Of a stretch of DNA of 64,000 bases, positions 19,245 through 28,788 are shown piece by piece (the first letter of the stretch is position 1; each line of letters begins with the position of its first letter). Under the pieces are notes generated by a model, which was not told the DNA's origin, did no database searches, and saw only the letters and a program-made list of their open reading frames with translations. This stretch comes from Chitinophagales bacterium (GTDB lineage Bacteria > Bacteroidota > Bacteroidia > Chitinophagales > UBA10324): the NCBI GenBank assembly GCA_019694975.1, contig JAIBAY010000011.1, positions 31,447-95,446 on the forward strand, in the 5' to 3' direction. The position numbers were made by a program, and so were the translations under genes.

Positions 19245-20000
19245 ATGGAAAAAATAAATGTAACGGCCGTTTCTTATCTGAACACCAGGCCTTTCCTCTA
19301 TGGATTGGAACACAGCAGCATCCGGCACCAGATAAATCTTTTCAAGGAAATACCTGCCGGCGTCGCCGAAAGCCTGCTGTCTGGCAATGCTGATATCGGT
19401 CTTGTTCCGGTAGCGGTAATTCCTGCATTGTCTGATGCACACATCATCAGCGATTTTGGCATTGCGGCTTACGGAGAAGTAGCTTCCGTTTGCATCTATG
19501 CAGCGGTTCCTATCGAGCAAGTAACCACGCTGCTGCTTGACTATCAGTCACGCACTTCAGTGGAATTGGCAAAAATTTTAATCCGCAATTACTGGAAAAC
19601 TAATCCGGAGTTCAAATCATCGGTCGCTGGTTATGAGTCTTCGATTAAGGACAACACGGCCGGACTTATTATTGGCGACAGGGCATTGCAGCTGAAAAAG
19701 GAATTCAAATTTTGCTATGACCTGGGGCTTGCCTGGAAAAATTATGCGGGGCTGCCTTTCATCTTTGCCTGCTGGGTCGCCAATAAGCCGCTGAAAGAGG
19801 AATTTATTCATGCATTCAATGCAGCATTAAGCTTTGGCATGGAGCATATACCGGAAGTGGCCACGCAGAACAAAGACTATTATCCGGGTATCGATGTGTA
19901 TGATTATCTCAAAAACAAAGTGCAATTCCGGCTGACGGATGAAATGAAGAATGCAATGACACTATTTATGCAGGAATCAAAAGGACTTTCTTTAGTCTGA
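19245..20000 (+). CDS. mqnA: Chorismate dehydratase, futalosine pathway
   Basis: 251 residues from ATG 19245 (TTG 19230 is possible). The N-terminus VTAVSYLNTRPFLYGL and the block GNADIGLVPVAVIP are the MqnA signature, and the fold is that of a periplasmic-binding-protein-like enzyme without signal peptide. MqnA removes water from chorismate to give 3-[(1-carboxyvinyl)oxy]benzoate, the substrate of MqnE encoded upstream. Neighbouring mqnE and the phosphatase gene share the strand with gaps under 30 bases. The other futalosine genes (mqnB/C/D) are not in this window. Confidence 0.94.
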   Translation: MEKINVTAVSYLNTRPFLYGLEHSSIRHQINLFKEIPAGVAESLLSGNADIGLVPVAVIPALSDAHIISDFGIAAYGEVASVCIYAAVPIEQVTTLLLDYQSRTSVELAKILIRNYWKTNPEFKSSVAGYESSIKDNTAGLIIGDRALQLKKEFKFCYDLGLAWKNYAGLPFIFACWVANKPLKEEFIHAFNAALSFGMEHIPEVATQNKDYYPGIDVYDYLKNKVQFRLTDEMKNAMTLFMQESKGLSLV

Positions 20001-20206
20001 AATGCAGATAGTGAGAACTTTATTAAGAGAAAGCTTTCTGTACAATGTTGAAATTTATCTCATTAAACATAATCCTCAACAACGGTTTGCGTTGAATGTC
20101 AGCTCAGCCTGCCCGACGATTGAACACGACTGAAACAATACTGATCTTAGTATATGAATGACAATTTCTTAAAACAATCTCACGTTATCAATCAATATAT
20201 CAGCAT

Positions 20207-20214
20207 TACATTTG
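20207..20214 (+). promoter_or_regulatory. TAnnTTTG -7 box for the second TonB receptor gene
   Basis: TACATTTG, with TTATCA about 20 bases upstream as a weak -33 element, 63 bases before the ATG at 20278. Confidence 0.5.
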
Positions 20215-20277
20215 CAGTTTTTCTATTGTATATATCACCACAATCCTCAATTTAAAAGCAGTCAGCCTGTTATAATT

Positions 20278-22686
20278 ATGCCTGATGTAAGGTTTTCAGT
20301 AGTGCGTTACCATCTGCCTTTCATCCGTGTTGGAACTGGCCTTTTGCTGCTGATTGTTCTCTGCTTACTTTTTTCTCAGGCAGCCATTGCACAGCAAAAG
20401 ATAACCGTAAGCGGTTTTATTAAGGAAGCTGCCACTGGCGAAAGTATGATCGGTGCTACAGTGGGAGTGAAGGGAACAACTATCGGATCTTCCAGCAACG
20501 ATTACGGCTTCTACTCGCTCTCCGTTGTTCCCGGCACCTATACCTTGGTTTTTTCCTTTCTTGGTTTTAAGGAAGTGGACACCGCACTTGTGCTATCGCA
20601 GGATGTACGGTTAAATATCAATATGACCACCGCAGTAAATGAGATTCAGGAGATCACGGTGGAAGCAGCCGATACAAAGGATGAAAATATACGCAGCAGT
20701 CAGATGGGAAAATTTGACCTGTCCATGGAGAAAATCAAAACGCTTCCCGTCATTTTTGGTGAGCAGGATATATTGAAGACGATACAATTATTGCCGGGTA
20801 TTCAGGGTGGCGGCGAAGGCTCCTCAGGCTTTTATGTAAGGGGTGGCGGTCCGGATCAAAACCTGATTTTACTCGATGAAGCTACCGTTTACAATGCATC
20901 GCACCTCTTTGGTTTTTTCTCTGTGTTTAATGCTGATGCCATTCACAACACTGTTTTATTTAAGGAAGGTATGCCTGCTGAATATGGTGGCCGTATTTCA
21001 TCGGTACTCGATATTTCTATGAAAGACGGTAACAACCAGTCCTTTCATGGTTCAGGGGGAATTGGCCTTATCGCTTCACGGTTAACACTCGAAGGCCCTA
21101 TCGTAAAAAATAAAAGCTCATTCATTGTTTCCGGAAGAAGAACTTATATTGATGTACTTGCCAAACCGTTTATCAATAACAGCGACTTCGCCGGTTCAGC
21201 CTATTATTTTTATGACCTGAATGCCAAAGTCAACTACAATTTTTCCGACAAAGACCGGTTATACCTGAGCGGTTATTTCGGGCGTGATGTTTTCTCCTTC
21301 CACAATGATGATATCAACCTCTCCATACCATGGGGTAACGCCACGGCCACCCTTCGCTGGAATCACCTCTTCAGCAACAAACTGTTCATGAATGCTTCCG
21401 CTATCTACCAGGACTATCAGTTCGAGTTGTCCGCAAATCAGGATATCTATGAATTCTCACTCTTTTCAGGCATTCAGGATTTCAACACCAAAATTGATTT
21501 CGACTATTTTCCCAGCGTCCGACACCAGGTGAAATTTGGTGTGAATTATATCTATCATGTCTTTCAGCCCAGCAGTATTTCAGGAAGAAGCGGCGACGTC
21601 GAGTTTAATCCGGAAGGCATTCAGCATCTGTATGCACATGAAGGTGCTGCCTATGTGCAGGATCAGTATGACCTCACGGAAAAAATACAGGTTATTGGCG
21701 GCCTTCGCTTATCATTTTTTGAGCAGGTCGGACCATACAAGAAGATTATCTATAACGATTTTACCGGACTCCCGGAAGACAGCATCGAATATAAATCCGG
21801 TCAGCATATCAAAACATATGGCGGCATAGAACCGCGTCTGATGGCAAGAATGTCACTCACCGGCTCATCATCCCTGAAAGCGGCATTTACCATCAACAAT
21901 CAGTATGTCCACCTCGTCTCCAACAACGGAACCACATTGCCTACAGATATCTGGGTGCCCAGCACCGCGCTTGTAAAGCCTCAGATCGGATATCAGTATT
22001 CACTGGGCTATTTTAAAAACTTCAAAGACAATACGTTCGAAACCTCTGTTGAGGTTTATTACAAGGACCTGAAGAACCAGATAGAATATAAAGAAGGCTA
22101 TACACCTTCTCCCAATGAAAATATTGAGGAGAGCTTCGTTTTTGGAAAAGGGAGTTCCTATGGTATCGAATTTTTTGTTAATAAGAAAGTCGGCGACTTT
22201 ACAGGATGGATAGGATATACACTCGCCTTTACCAATCGTACATTTCCCGACCTGAACAACGGAGCTACGTTTCCGTACCGTTACGACCGGAGGCACAATG
22301 TCTCGGTGGTTGGTTCATATAAGCTTACAGAACGCTGGACCCTGGCTGCCACCTTCGTATTTCAAACCGGCATTGCATTCACACTGCCTGATTCAAAATA
22401 TTTTATTGAAGGAAATATACTCACCCATTATGGCAATCTGAATTCCATCCGTCTGCCGGCATATAACCGGCTCGATATAGCAGCAACCTACGAAGGAACG
22501 AAAGACAGGAGGTTTCAGTCGGGCTGGAGTTTTTCTATCTATAATGTTTATAACCGCAAAAACCCCTATTTCATCTATACGGTATATGAGGGTACTTTTT
22601 TACAGGACCCTCAGATTACGGTGCAGGCCAAACAGGTCAGCCTCTTTCCCATTATTCCTTCCGTCACCTGGAATTTTAAATTTTAA
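20278..22686 (+). CDS. TonB-dependent outer membrane receptor (DUF4249-associated)
   Basis: 802 residues from ATG 20278 (the frame continues upstream to a TTG at 20212 that would overlap the promoter box). A signal peptide ends AAIAQ. A CarboxypepD-regulatory-like domain follows (VSGFIKEAATGESMIGATV, with SNDYGFYSL), then a plug (LPGIQGGGEGSSGFYVRGGG, QNLILLDEATVYN) and a barrel ending in VTWNFKF. The DUF4249 lipoprotein gene begins 19 bases downstream, a recurrent pairing in Bacteroidota that suggests an uptake complex of receptor and surface lipoprotein. The ligand is unknown. Confidence 0.9.
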   Translation: MPDVRFSVVRYHLPFIRVGTGLLLLIVLCLLFSQAAIAQQKITVSGFIKEAATGESMIGATVGVKGTTIGSSSNDYGFYSLSVVPGTYTLVFSFLGFKEVDTALVLSQDVRLNINMTTAVNEIQEITVEAADTKDENIRSSQMGKFDLSMEKIKTLPVIFGEQDILKTIQLLPGIQGGGEGSSGFYVRGGGPDQNLILLDEATVYNASHLFGFFSVFNADAIHNTVLFKEGMPAEYGGRISSVLDISMKDGNNQSFHGSGGIGLIASRLTLEGPIVKNKSSFIVSGRRTYIDVLAKPFINNSDFAGSAYYFYDLNAKVNYNFSDKDRLYLSGYFGRDVFSFHNDDINLSIPWGNATATLRWNHLFSNKLFMNASAIYQDYQFELSANQDIYEFSLFSGIQDFNTKIDFDYFPSVRHQVKFGVNYIYHVFQPSSISGRSGDVEFNPEGIQHLYAHEGAAYVQDQYDLTEKIQVIGGLRLSFFEQVGPYKKIIYNDFTGLPEDSIEYKSGQHIKTYGGIEPRLMARMSLTGSSSLKAAFTINNQYVHLVSNNGTTLPTDIWVPSTALVKPQIGYQYSLGYFKNFKDNTFETSVEVYYKDLKNQIEYKEGYTPSPNENIEESFVFGKGSSYGIEFFVNKKVGDFTGWIGYTLAFTNRTFPDLNNGATFPYRYDRRHNVSVVGSYKLTERWTLAATFVFQTGIAFTLPDSKYFIEGNILTHYGNLNSIRLPAYNRLDIAATYEGTKDRRFQSGWSFSIYNVYNRKNPYFIYTVYEGTFLQDPQITVQAKQVSLFPIIPSVTWNFKF

Positions 22687-22705
22687 ATTTTTTAAAAGAC
22701 AAAAT

Positions 22706-23638
22706 ATGTCCTGCGGAAAGCAACATACAAGCGTAAAAAAACCTTGCAAGATGTTTAATGTTTTAGCTGCTGTCACATGGCAGTGGTGGTTGTGCGCATT
22801 TAGTTTCATCATATTGCTCATGACTTCCTGCGAGCAGAATATTGATATCAATTTACCCTCCTCTGAAGAGCAACTGGTTGTAGAAGGTTACATTGAAACT
22901 GGCCTGCCTCCATATCTTTTGTTGACAAAAACTTCAGATTATTATTCCACTTTTTATCTCGATTCACTGAACGCACTGTTTGTACACGATGCAGTTGTAA
23001 AAGTATCTGATGGCGACAAGACAATTACTTTAAGTGAATTCACCATCGATACTGCCGGCACTCTTATTTCCGCTTATGTAGGATTTGGTATGGTGGGTGA
23101 AGCAGGCAAGTCCTATACGCTTACGGTTGAAGCGGGAGGGAAAACCCTGACGGCCGTGACCTCCATTCCCGAACCACTTCCGCTCGATTCTATATGGTAT
23201 GAAACGGGTGCTGATGCCTCCAATGATACACTGGTAAAACTCATCTGCCGCTACTCAGATCCGCCTCAGTTGGGGCAATACATCAGGTATTTCACAAGCG
23301 TTAATAGTGGCGGTTATTTCCCCGGCTATAATTCGGTGTTTGAAGACGGATTTATCAATGGTACCACTTTTGATTTCCCGCTCGACAGGGGCGTGAACAG
23401 AAACGACACCAGCTCCTATGATAACTATGGTCTGTTCAGAAAAGGTGATACTATTACCGTAAAATGGTCGGCAATTGATGAGGCTCATTACAATTTCTGG
23501 CGCACTGTTGAATTTGAATTGGGCGGGCAGGGCAGTCCGTTCGCATCACCGGTAATTATTCAATCCAACATATCCGGTGGACAAGGTATTTGGGGTGGTT
23601 ATTCTCCTTCCTTCAAAACACTCATTGTGCCGAAGTAG
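22706..23638 (+). CDS. DUF4249 lipoprotein, partner of the TonB receptor
   Basis: 310 residues from ATG 22706; ATG 22751 is an alternative giving a shorter n-region. The hydrophobic signal ends in the lipobox LLMTSC followed by EQNIDINLP. The mature part has the DUF4249 pattern: EQLVVEGYIETGLPPYLLLTKTSDYYS, a VVKVSDG strand, GKSYTLTVEAGGKTLTAVTSIPEPLPLDSIWYE, and a C-terminal DEAHYNFWRTVEFE. The function of DUF4249 is undefined; the consistent neighbourhood with TonB receptors suggests a surface ligand-binding or accessory role. Translation is probably coupled to the receptor gene by proximity. Confidence 0.85.
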   Translation: MSCGKQHTSVKKPCKMFNVLAAVTWQWWLCAFSFIILLMTSCEQNIDINLPSSEEQLVVEGYIETGLPPYLLLTKTSDYYSTFYLDSLNALFVHDAVVKVSDGDKTITLSEFTIDTAGTLISAYVGFGMVGEAGKSYTLTVEAGGKTLTAVTSIPEPLPLDSIWYETGADASNDTLVKLICRYSDPPQLGQYIRYFTSVNSGGYFPGYNSVFEDGFINGTTFDFPLDRGVNRNDTSSYDNYGLFRKGDTITVKWSAIDEAHYNFWRTVEFELGGQGSPFASPVIIQSNISGGQGIWGGYSPSFKTLIVPK

Positions 23639-23829
23639 GAAATTGTAAAGCGAACGGACAGCTTCATTGTTGCCGGCAGCCATTCAATTTGTGGGGCGAT
23701 AACTGAAAATGCGTATAGCTGCCAATGACATGTGGATTCTTTTTCTTTGCGCATCCTGCATTGAAACTTTTATTTAAGCATTTTTGTCTTCATTCCGGTT
23801 TTAATCGTTGACTAATCTATTGGCTGAAG

Positions 23830-24771
23830 ATGATTGATTCAAAAATTCACCCTTGCGTGATTGTAGGTTCCGGCCCCGCCGGCTATACAGCCGCTATTTA
23901 TGCTTCACGTGCTAACCTGTATCCCGTACTTTACCAGGGGATTGAACCGGGCGGGCAGTTAATGCTTACCACCGAAGTTGAAAACTATCCGGGCTATCCG
24001 AAAGGCATTCAAGGCCCGGAAATGATGGAGGAATTCAGGCAACAGGCTGCGCGGATGGGAACTGATATACGGTTTGGCTTCATCAGCAGCGTGAATTTCA
24101 AAGGGCCTGTGCATAAATTATATCTTGATTCAGGTGAAGAGATAAAGGCGTACACGGTGATCATAGCAACCGGCGCAACTGCGAGGTGGCTGGGACTGCC
24201 ATCAGAACAAAGGCTCAATGGCAGTGGTGTCTCTGCCTGCGCAGTATGTGATGGTTTTTTTTACAAAGGCCAGGAATTGGCCATTGTTGGTGCGGGCGAT
24301 ACCGCTTGCGAAGAAGCATTGTACCTCGCTAATCTTTCGCCAATGGTTCATATGCTGGTGAGAAGCGAAAAAATGCGTGCTTCTGCCGTGATGCAGGAAC
24401 GGGTCTTAATCAACCCGAAAATAAAAGTTTACTGGAACACCGAAACCGTAGAAGTTCTCGGTGAAAAGATGGTGGAGGGCGTGAAAGTGAAAAATAAAAC
24501 CAGCGGTGAAATATTTGATATTCCGGTTAAAGGATTCTTCGTTGCCATTGGCCATCAGCCGAATTCTGCTTCTTTCAAAGACTTCGTGGAAACAGATGAA
24601 CAGGGTTATATCAAAACAATTTCCGGAAGCACAAAAACAAATATTCCCGGTGTATTCGCTGCAGGTGATGTGCAGGATAAAATCTATCGCCAGGCAGTAA
24701 CAGCGGCAGGATCAGGCTGCATGGCTGCACTCGATGCAGAGCGCTACCTGTCAGCGATTGGAATGCATTAA
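23830..24771 (+). CDS. trxB: Thioredoxin-disulfide reductase
   Basis: 313 residues, the usual length. GSGPAGYTAAIYASRA is the FAD-binding GxGxxG, followed by GGQLMLTTEVENYPG. The redox pair is C137-A-V-C140 (CAVCDGFF), followed by the NADPH site GAGDTACEEALYLA and the C-terminal AAGDVQDKIYRQAVTAAGSGCMAA. It transfers electrons from NADPH through FAD to thioredoxin in the cytoplasm. The insert VMQERVLINPKIKVYWN is normal for bacterial TrxB. It stands alone: 190 bases from DUF4249 and about 260 from rfbC. Confidence 0.95.
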   Translation: MIDSKIHPCVIVGSGPAGYTAAIYASRANLYPVLYQGIEPGGQLMLTTEVENYPGYPKGIQGPEMMEEFRQQAARMGTDIRFGFISSVNFKGPVHKLYLDSGEEIKAYTVIIATGATARWLGLPSEQRLNGSGVSACAVCDGFFYKGQELAIVGAGDTACEEALYLANLSPMVHMLVRSEKMRASAVMQERVLINPKIKVYWNTETVEVLGEKMVEGVKVKNKTSGEIFDIPVKGFFVAIGHQPNSASFKDFVETDEQGYIKTISGSTKTNIPGVFAAGDVQDKIYRQAVTAAGSGCMAALDAERYLSAIGMH

Positions 24772-24992
24772 GACACCTTCGATATATCAGCAGATGAATG
24801 CCAGCATTCGGCTGTAACTAAGTTGTTACGAACTACTGAATGAACCAGCATGCAGGCGCCATATTTCTAAAATCAACCATCCACTGCAAAGCAATCATGT
24901 CTCCATTGTCAGCCATATACGGCTAACAGCGGCCTGTTTGTAATTTGGCATTGCGAAAATATACTGTCATTCGGATTTCTTATCGATTCGTT

Positions 24993-25000
24993 TATCTTTG
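24993..25000 (+). promoter_or_regulatory. TAnnTTTG -7 box for rfbC and the polysaccharide genes
   Basis: TATCTTTG, 34 bases before the ATG at 25035. No good TTG at -33, so moderate. Confidence 0.45.
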
Positions 25001-25034
25001 CGCCGTCTTAAAAAAAGCCCTTAATAACATACGC

Positions 25035-25604
25035 ATGAAGATAGAAATTGAATCAAAACACCTCAGTGATGGGGTGGTGGTTTTAAAACCTGAAGTGTTT
25101 AAGGATGAGCGGGGTTTCTTTATGGAAACTTTCCGTTTGGATCAGTTCAAAGAGATGGGGTTACCAACCGATTTTGTGCAACATAACCACAGCGGCTCAG
25201 TTAAAGATGTGGTTCGTGGGCTTCACTTTCAGTGGGAACCAGGTATGGGCAAGCTCATGCGTGTTCCGGTCGGCACCGCTTTCCTCGTAGCAGTGGATAT
25301 CCGTAAAGGTTCTCCTACCTATGGCAAATGGTATGGACGCGAAGTTTCAGCCGAGAATAAGCTGATGATCTATGCGCCGCCCAGCTTTGCCCGTGGCTTT
25401 GCCGTTTTGAGCGATTATGCTGAGATACAATACATCTGCACCGGCATGTACAATAACAAAGCTGAAAGTGGCATCCGCTGGAACGATCCGGCCATCGGCA
25501 TTGAGTGGCCGGTGAAAAACCCCATACTGTCGAAGAAGGATGAAATCGCACAGACATTGGCCGAATGGAATGCACGCCCTGAATCCGATTTCTTCAAATA
25601 TTAA
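25035..25604 (+). CDS. rfbC: dTDP-4-dehydrorhamnose 3,5-epimerase
   Basis: 189 residues from ATG 25035, the usual RmlC length; the upstream extension to 24945 runs through the promoter box. Family motifs are FKDERGFFMETFRLD, FVQHNHSGSVKDVVRGLHFQ (the RGLHFQ histidine is catalytic), a cupin core with KLMRVPVGTAFLVAVDIRKGSPTYGKW, and GFAVLSDYAEIQYICT. It epimerises C3 and C5 of dTDP-4-keto-6-deoxyglucose on the way to dTDP-rhamnose. rmlA and rmlB are not nearby. It starts a run of nucleotide-sugar genes on the plus strand. Confidence 0.93.
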   Translation: MKIEIESKHLSDGVVVLKPEVFKDERGFFMETFRLDQFKEMGLPTDFVQHNHSGSVKDVVRGLHFQWEPGMGKLMRVPVGTAFLVAVDIRKGSPTYGKWYGREVSAENKLMIYAPPSFARGFAVLSDYAEIQYICTGMYNNKAESGIRWNDPAIGIEWPVKNPILSKKDEIAQTLAEWNARPESDFFKY

Positions 25605-25736
25605 ATGAGCTCCGGCTTAACAGGAATGTCCTGGATAAGGTCATTTCAGCAGGTTTAGTGAAGACGATTGAGGTGCAACTGAAAGATACAGATTACCAAT
25701 AAATCAATATCAGATAACCCATAAAAAACAAGTAAA

Positions 25737-26687
25737 ATGAAAATACTCATTGCTGGAGGCGCCGGTTACATTGGCTCTGCGCTTATTCCGAAAGTTCTTG
25801 ACAGAGGCTACGAAGTGGATGTAGTGGATTTGCTTTGGTTTGGAAACAATTTGCCTAAAGAGGTGAAAGTAATTCAGAAGGATATTTTTGATCTGCATGA
25901 AAAGGAGCTAGAAGGTTACGATCAGGTGGTGTTTCTCGCCGGTCTGTCAAATGACCCGATGGCTGAATTCTCGCCTGCAAGGAATTTTGTAAGCAATGCT
26001 TCTTCTCCGGCTTATCTTGCCTATATCGCCAAGAGGGCGGGCGTCAAGCGTTTCATTTATGCAGGTTCCTGCTCGGTGTATGGATATACGGTCAATGAAT
26101 TGTATGATGAATCTTCACCGGCTGTCTCTAACTATCCCTACGGAATATCTAAACTGCAGGGTGAGCAGGCAGTTATACAGATGAGTGATAAGAATTTTTC
26201 AGTGATCGCATTCCGGCAGGGAACCGTTAGTGGTTATAGCCCGCGTATGCGCCTTGACCTGATTGTAAACACCATGTTTAAAACAGCTGTTGCAACAGGA
26301 GAAATCATCATCAACAATCCTTCCATCTGGCGCCCTATTCTCGCATTGCAGGATGCTACAAGTGCTTATATCAGGGCTATTGAATCGGCATCGGAAATTT
26401 CGGGCATATTCAATATCGCTTCCGGCAATTATACAGTAGGTGAAGTAGCTGACTTTGTGAAGGAAGCAGTGGATACTAAAATGAATAAAAAGATCAAGCT
26501 GAACATCAAAAATGTGCAGGATTTCCGCAACTACAAGGTGACCAGCGAGAAGGCCACCAATATGCTCAGTTTCAAACCAATTCATAGTGTCGAATCCATC
26601 CTGGAAGAGTTGGTGCACAACTTCGATAAGTTCAAGGATTTTGATAATCCGAATTACTATAATATCCAGATTTTCAAAAAACTCTGA
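25737..26687 (+). CDS. NAD-dependent epimerase/dehydratase (extended SDR, nucleotide-sugar type)
   Basis: 316 residues. GGAGYIGSAL is the GxxGxxG NAD site, VVFLAGLSNDP the next conserved strand, YAGSCSVYG the Ser region, and YPYGISK the YxxxK catalytic pair. VIAFRQGTVSGYSPRMRLDL resembles the substrate loop of UDP- or dTDP-sugar epimerases. It lies between rfbC and the rmlD-like gene on the same strand, so a role in making an activated deoxy- or hexose sugar for surface polysaccharide is likely. The exact nucleotide sugar cannot be inferred. The gap of 132 bases from rfbC leaves room for a separate promoter. Confidence 0.85.
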   Translation: MKILIAGGAGYIGSALIPKVLDRGYEVDVVDLLWFGNNLPKEVKVIQKDIFDLHEKELEGYDQVVFLAGLSNDPMAEFSPARNFVSNASSPAYLAYIAKRAGVKRFIYAGSCSVYGYTVNELYDESSPAVSNYPYGISKLQGEQAVIQMSDKNFSVIAFRQGTVSGYSPRMRLDLIVNTMFKTAVATGEIIINNPSIWRPILALQDATSAYIRAIESASEISGIFNIASGNYTVGEVADFVKEAVDTKMNKKIKLNIKNVQDFRNYKVTSEKATNMLSFKPIHSVESILEELVHNFDKFKDFDNPNYYNIQIFKKL

Positions 26688-26779
26688 AAGGTTTTTCAAT
26701 CAAAAAAAACGGGTGGAATGGTTGCAATGTATTGTCTTCATTGTAACAGTTTAAGCCTTTCATCCAATAAATAAATCTT

Positions 26780-27640
26780 ATGAAAGTAGCTGTTATAGGT
26801 GCCAATGGACAACTGGGAACGGATATATGCGAAGTCTTCGCGGCCAAACATGAGGTTGTACCATTAACGCACCAGGATATTGAAATAGGTGATGTCGATA
26901 ATGTGAAAAAAGTGCTGAGTGAAATCAAGGCGGATGCGGTTATCTGTACAGCAGCTGCGCACAATGTTCCCAAGTGTGAGACAGAACCTGATACGGCATT
27001 TAAAATCAACGGTACTGGCTCTCTCAATCTTGCCAAAGCTTCCGCCGACCTTGGTTTCAAACTGGTGCAGTATTCAACAGATTATGTATTCGATGGCAGA
27101 AAGATGCAACCGTATCTTGAATCTGATGCTGTTTTTCCGCAAAGCGTGTACGCCATCACGAAGTACGCAGGCGAACAGTTCATTCAGAATTACTGTACCA
27201 ATCATTTTGTCGTACGCGTTTCCGGCATTTATGGCAAAATACCCTGTCGTGCCAAGGGCGGAAATTTTATCTCCACGATGGTGAAACTGTCGAAAGAGAA
27301 ACCCGAGGTGCGTGTAGTGAAAGATGAAATATTAACCCCGACCCCAACAAGGGAAATTGCCAAAAACACTTTGTCATTGGTGGAAACCGATGCCTTTGGA
27401 TTGTATCACATGACCTGCGAAGGAGAAGTTTCGTGGTATGAATTCGCCCGCACTATTTTTGATACCCTTCAATTGAAGACGCCCTTGTTTGAAGCAAGTG
27501 TCAAAGATTTTCCATTAGTGGTAAAACGTCCGTTCTATTCCGTATTGGAAAACCACAACCTGAAAAAAATAAATCTGAATCAGATGCCGGGCTGGAAAGA
27601 GGCGTTGATCGCTTTCCTGAAAGAGAATTACCAGGCGTAA
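26780..27640 (+). CDS. rmlD: RmlD-like dTDP-4-dehydrorhamnose reductase (SDR)
   Basis: 286 residues, the normal RmlD length. GANGQLGTDI is the NADPH site, followed by DIEIGDVDNVKKVL, TAAAHNVPKCETEPDTAFKIN, and STDYVFDG (Thr of the catalytic triad). VYAITKYAGE carries the Tyr-x3-Lys. The reductase makes dTDP-L-rhamnose from the RmlC product using NADPH, which fits rfbC two genes upstream. Archaeal- or Bacteroidota-type RmlD members can act on related dTDP or UDP sugars, so the substrate is less sure than the family. Confidence 0.88.
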   Translation: MKVAVIGANGQLGTDICEVFAAKHEVVPLTHQDIEIGDVDNVKKVLSEIKADAVICTAAAHNVPKCETEPDTAFKINGTGSLNLAKASADLGFKLVQYSTDYVFDGRKMQPYLESDAVFPQSVYAITKYAGEQFIQNYCTNHFVVRVSGIYGKIPCRAKGGNFISTMVKLSKEKPEVRVVKDEILTPTPTREIAKNTLSLVETDAFGLYHMTCEGEVSWYEFARTIFDTLQLKTPLFEASVKDFPLVVKRPFYSVLENHNLKKINLNQMPGWKEALIAFLKENYQA

Positions 27641-27672
27641 GAATTGAACAGGCAGAACAGCATCAGCAGAAT

Positions 27673-28788
27673 ATGAAAATAGCGATACTCGGCACAAGGG
27701 GAATCCCTTCCGGTTACAGTGGTTACGAAGCATTTGCCGAAGAACTTGGTGTACGCCTCGTACAACGTGGTCACGAGGTAACCGTTTATGCGCACAAAAA
27801 TATGTTTACCGAATTTCAGCCTTCCTACAGGGGTATTAAGCTGAAATATATTCCTTCCATGAAAGGAAAGAATACTTCGCAGTTTTCGCATTCTTTTCTG
27901 TCCACCTGGAAGGTGATCTTTAGCAGTACGGATGTGGTATTGTTTTGCAATGCGGCAAATGGACCATTTGGGTTTCTTTTAAGCCTTTTTGGTAAACGGA
28001 ATTGTATCAATGTAGATGGCCTCGAGTGGATGCGCCCTAAGTGGAGCAATGCAGGCAAGAAATATTTTTACTTCGGTGCATGGTGTGCCACTAAGTTTTT
28101 CAATGTGGTTATTACCGATGCCAAAGGCATGCAGGACTATTATAAAAAGGAGTTCAATTGTGATTCTACTGATATTGCTTACGGGGCTGATCTCAAGTAC
28201 GCGGAAAACCCGGATGCAATACGCAAACTGGGACTCGAACCATTCAACTATTACCTGATTGCATCACGGCTGGTGCCCGATAACAATGCGGATATCATCG
28301 TCAAGGCATTCATGCAATCCAATTCCAAAAGAGTACTGGCTATTGCAGGCGGAACCGTGTATAAGAATCCGTTTGAAGAAGAATTGCGTGCCATAGCGGA
28401 TCCGGCGAGGGTGAAATTTCTCGGCCATATCAACGACAGTAACCTCATCAAAGAATTACACGCCAATGCTTACGCCTATACGCATGGCCATGAATTCGGT
28501 GGTACCAATCCCGCCTTGCTGAAAGGACTTGCCTACGGCAACTGTGTTATTGCTTTAGACACCGTTTTTAACCGCGAAGTACTGAAGGATGGTGAATACG
28601 GCATCCTGTACAAAAAGGATGTGAATGACCTGGCGGAAAAGATTAACCAAATTGATGGCGATGAATCGTTGGCACAATCTTACAGGGACAAATCACGCAA
28701 CCGGATCACCGAGCGATACACCTGGGAACACATCACTGATCAGTACCTGGAAGTTTTTGAAAATTTGCTGAAGAAAAGAGGCAGGTAA
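27673..28788 (+). CDS. GT4-family glycosyltransferase with N-terminal DUF1972-type domain
   Basis: 371 residues. The N-terminus (MKIAILGTRGIPSGYSGYEAF) is the DUF1972 type found in GT4 rhamnosyl- and other hexosyltransferases of polysaccharide loci. The C-terminal Rossmann half has YLIASRLVPDNNADIIVKAF, a nucleotide-sugar site, and HEFGGTNPALLKGLAYG, a variant of the E-x7-E motif. It probably adds a sugar, perhaps rhamnose, to a lipid-linked repeat unit on the cytoplasmic face of the inner membrane. It starts 32 bases after rmlD and closes the rfbC-to-GT run; the sugar specificity is inferred from neighbours. Confidence 0.85.
   Translation: MKIAILGTRGIPSGYSGYEAFAEELGVRLVQRGHEVTVYAHKNMFTEFQPSYRGIKLKYIPSMKGKNTSQFSHSFLSTWKVIFSSTDVVLFCNAANGPFGFLLSLFGKRNCINVDGLEWMRPKWSNAGKKYFYFGAWCATKFFNVVITDAKGMQDYYKKEFNCDSTDIAYGADLKYAENPDAIRKLGLEPFNYYLIASRLVPDNNADIIVKAFMQSNSKRVLAIAGGTVYKNPFEEELRAIADPARVKFLGHINDSNLIKELHANAYAYTHGHEFGGTNPALLKGLAYGNCVIALDTVFNREVLKDGEYGILYKKDVNDLAEKINQIDGDESLAQSYRDKSRNRITERYTWEHITDQYLEVFENLLKKRGR

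Noticed and set aside
24772..25034. Possible tRNA or riboswitch before rfbC
   Set aside because: No TpsiC-like GTTCGA block, no cloverleaf pairing and no conserved aptamer core seen.
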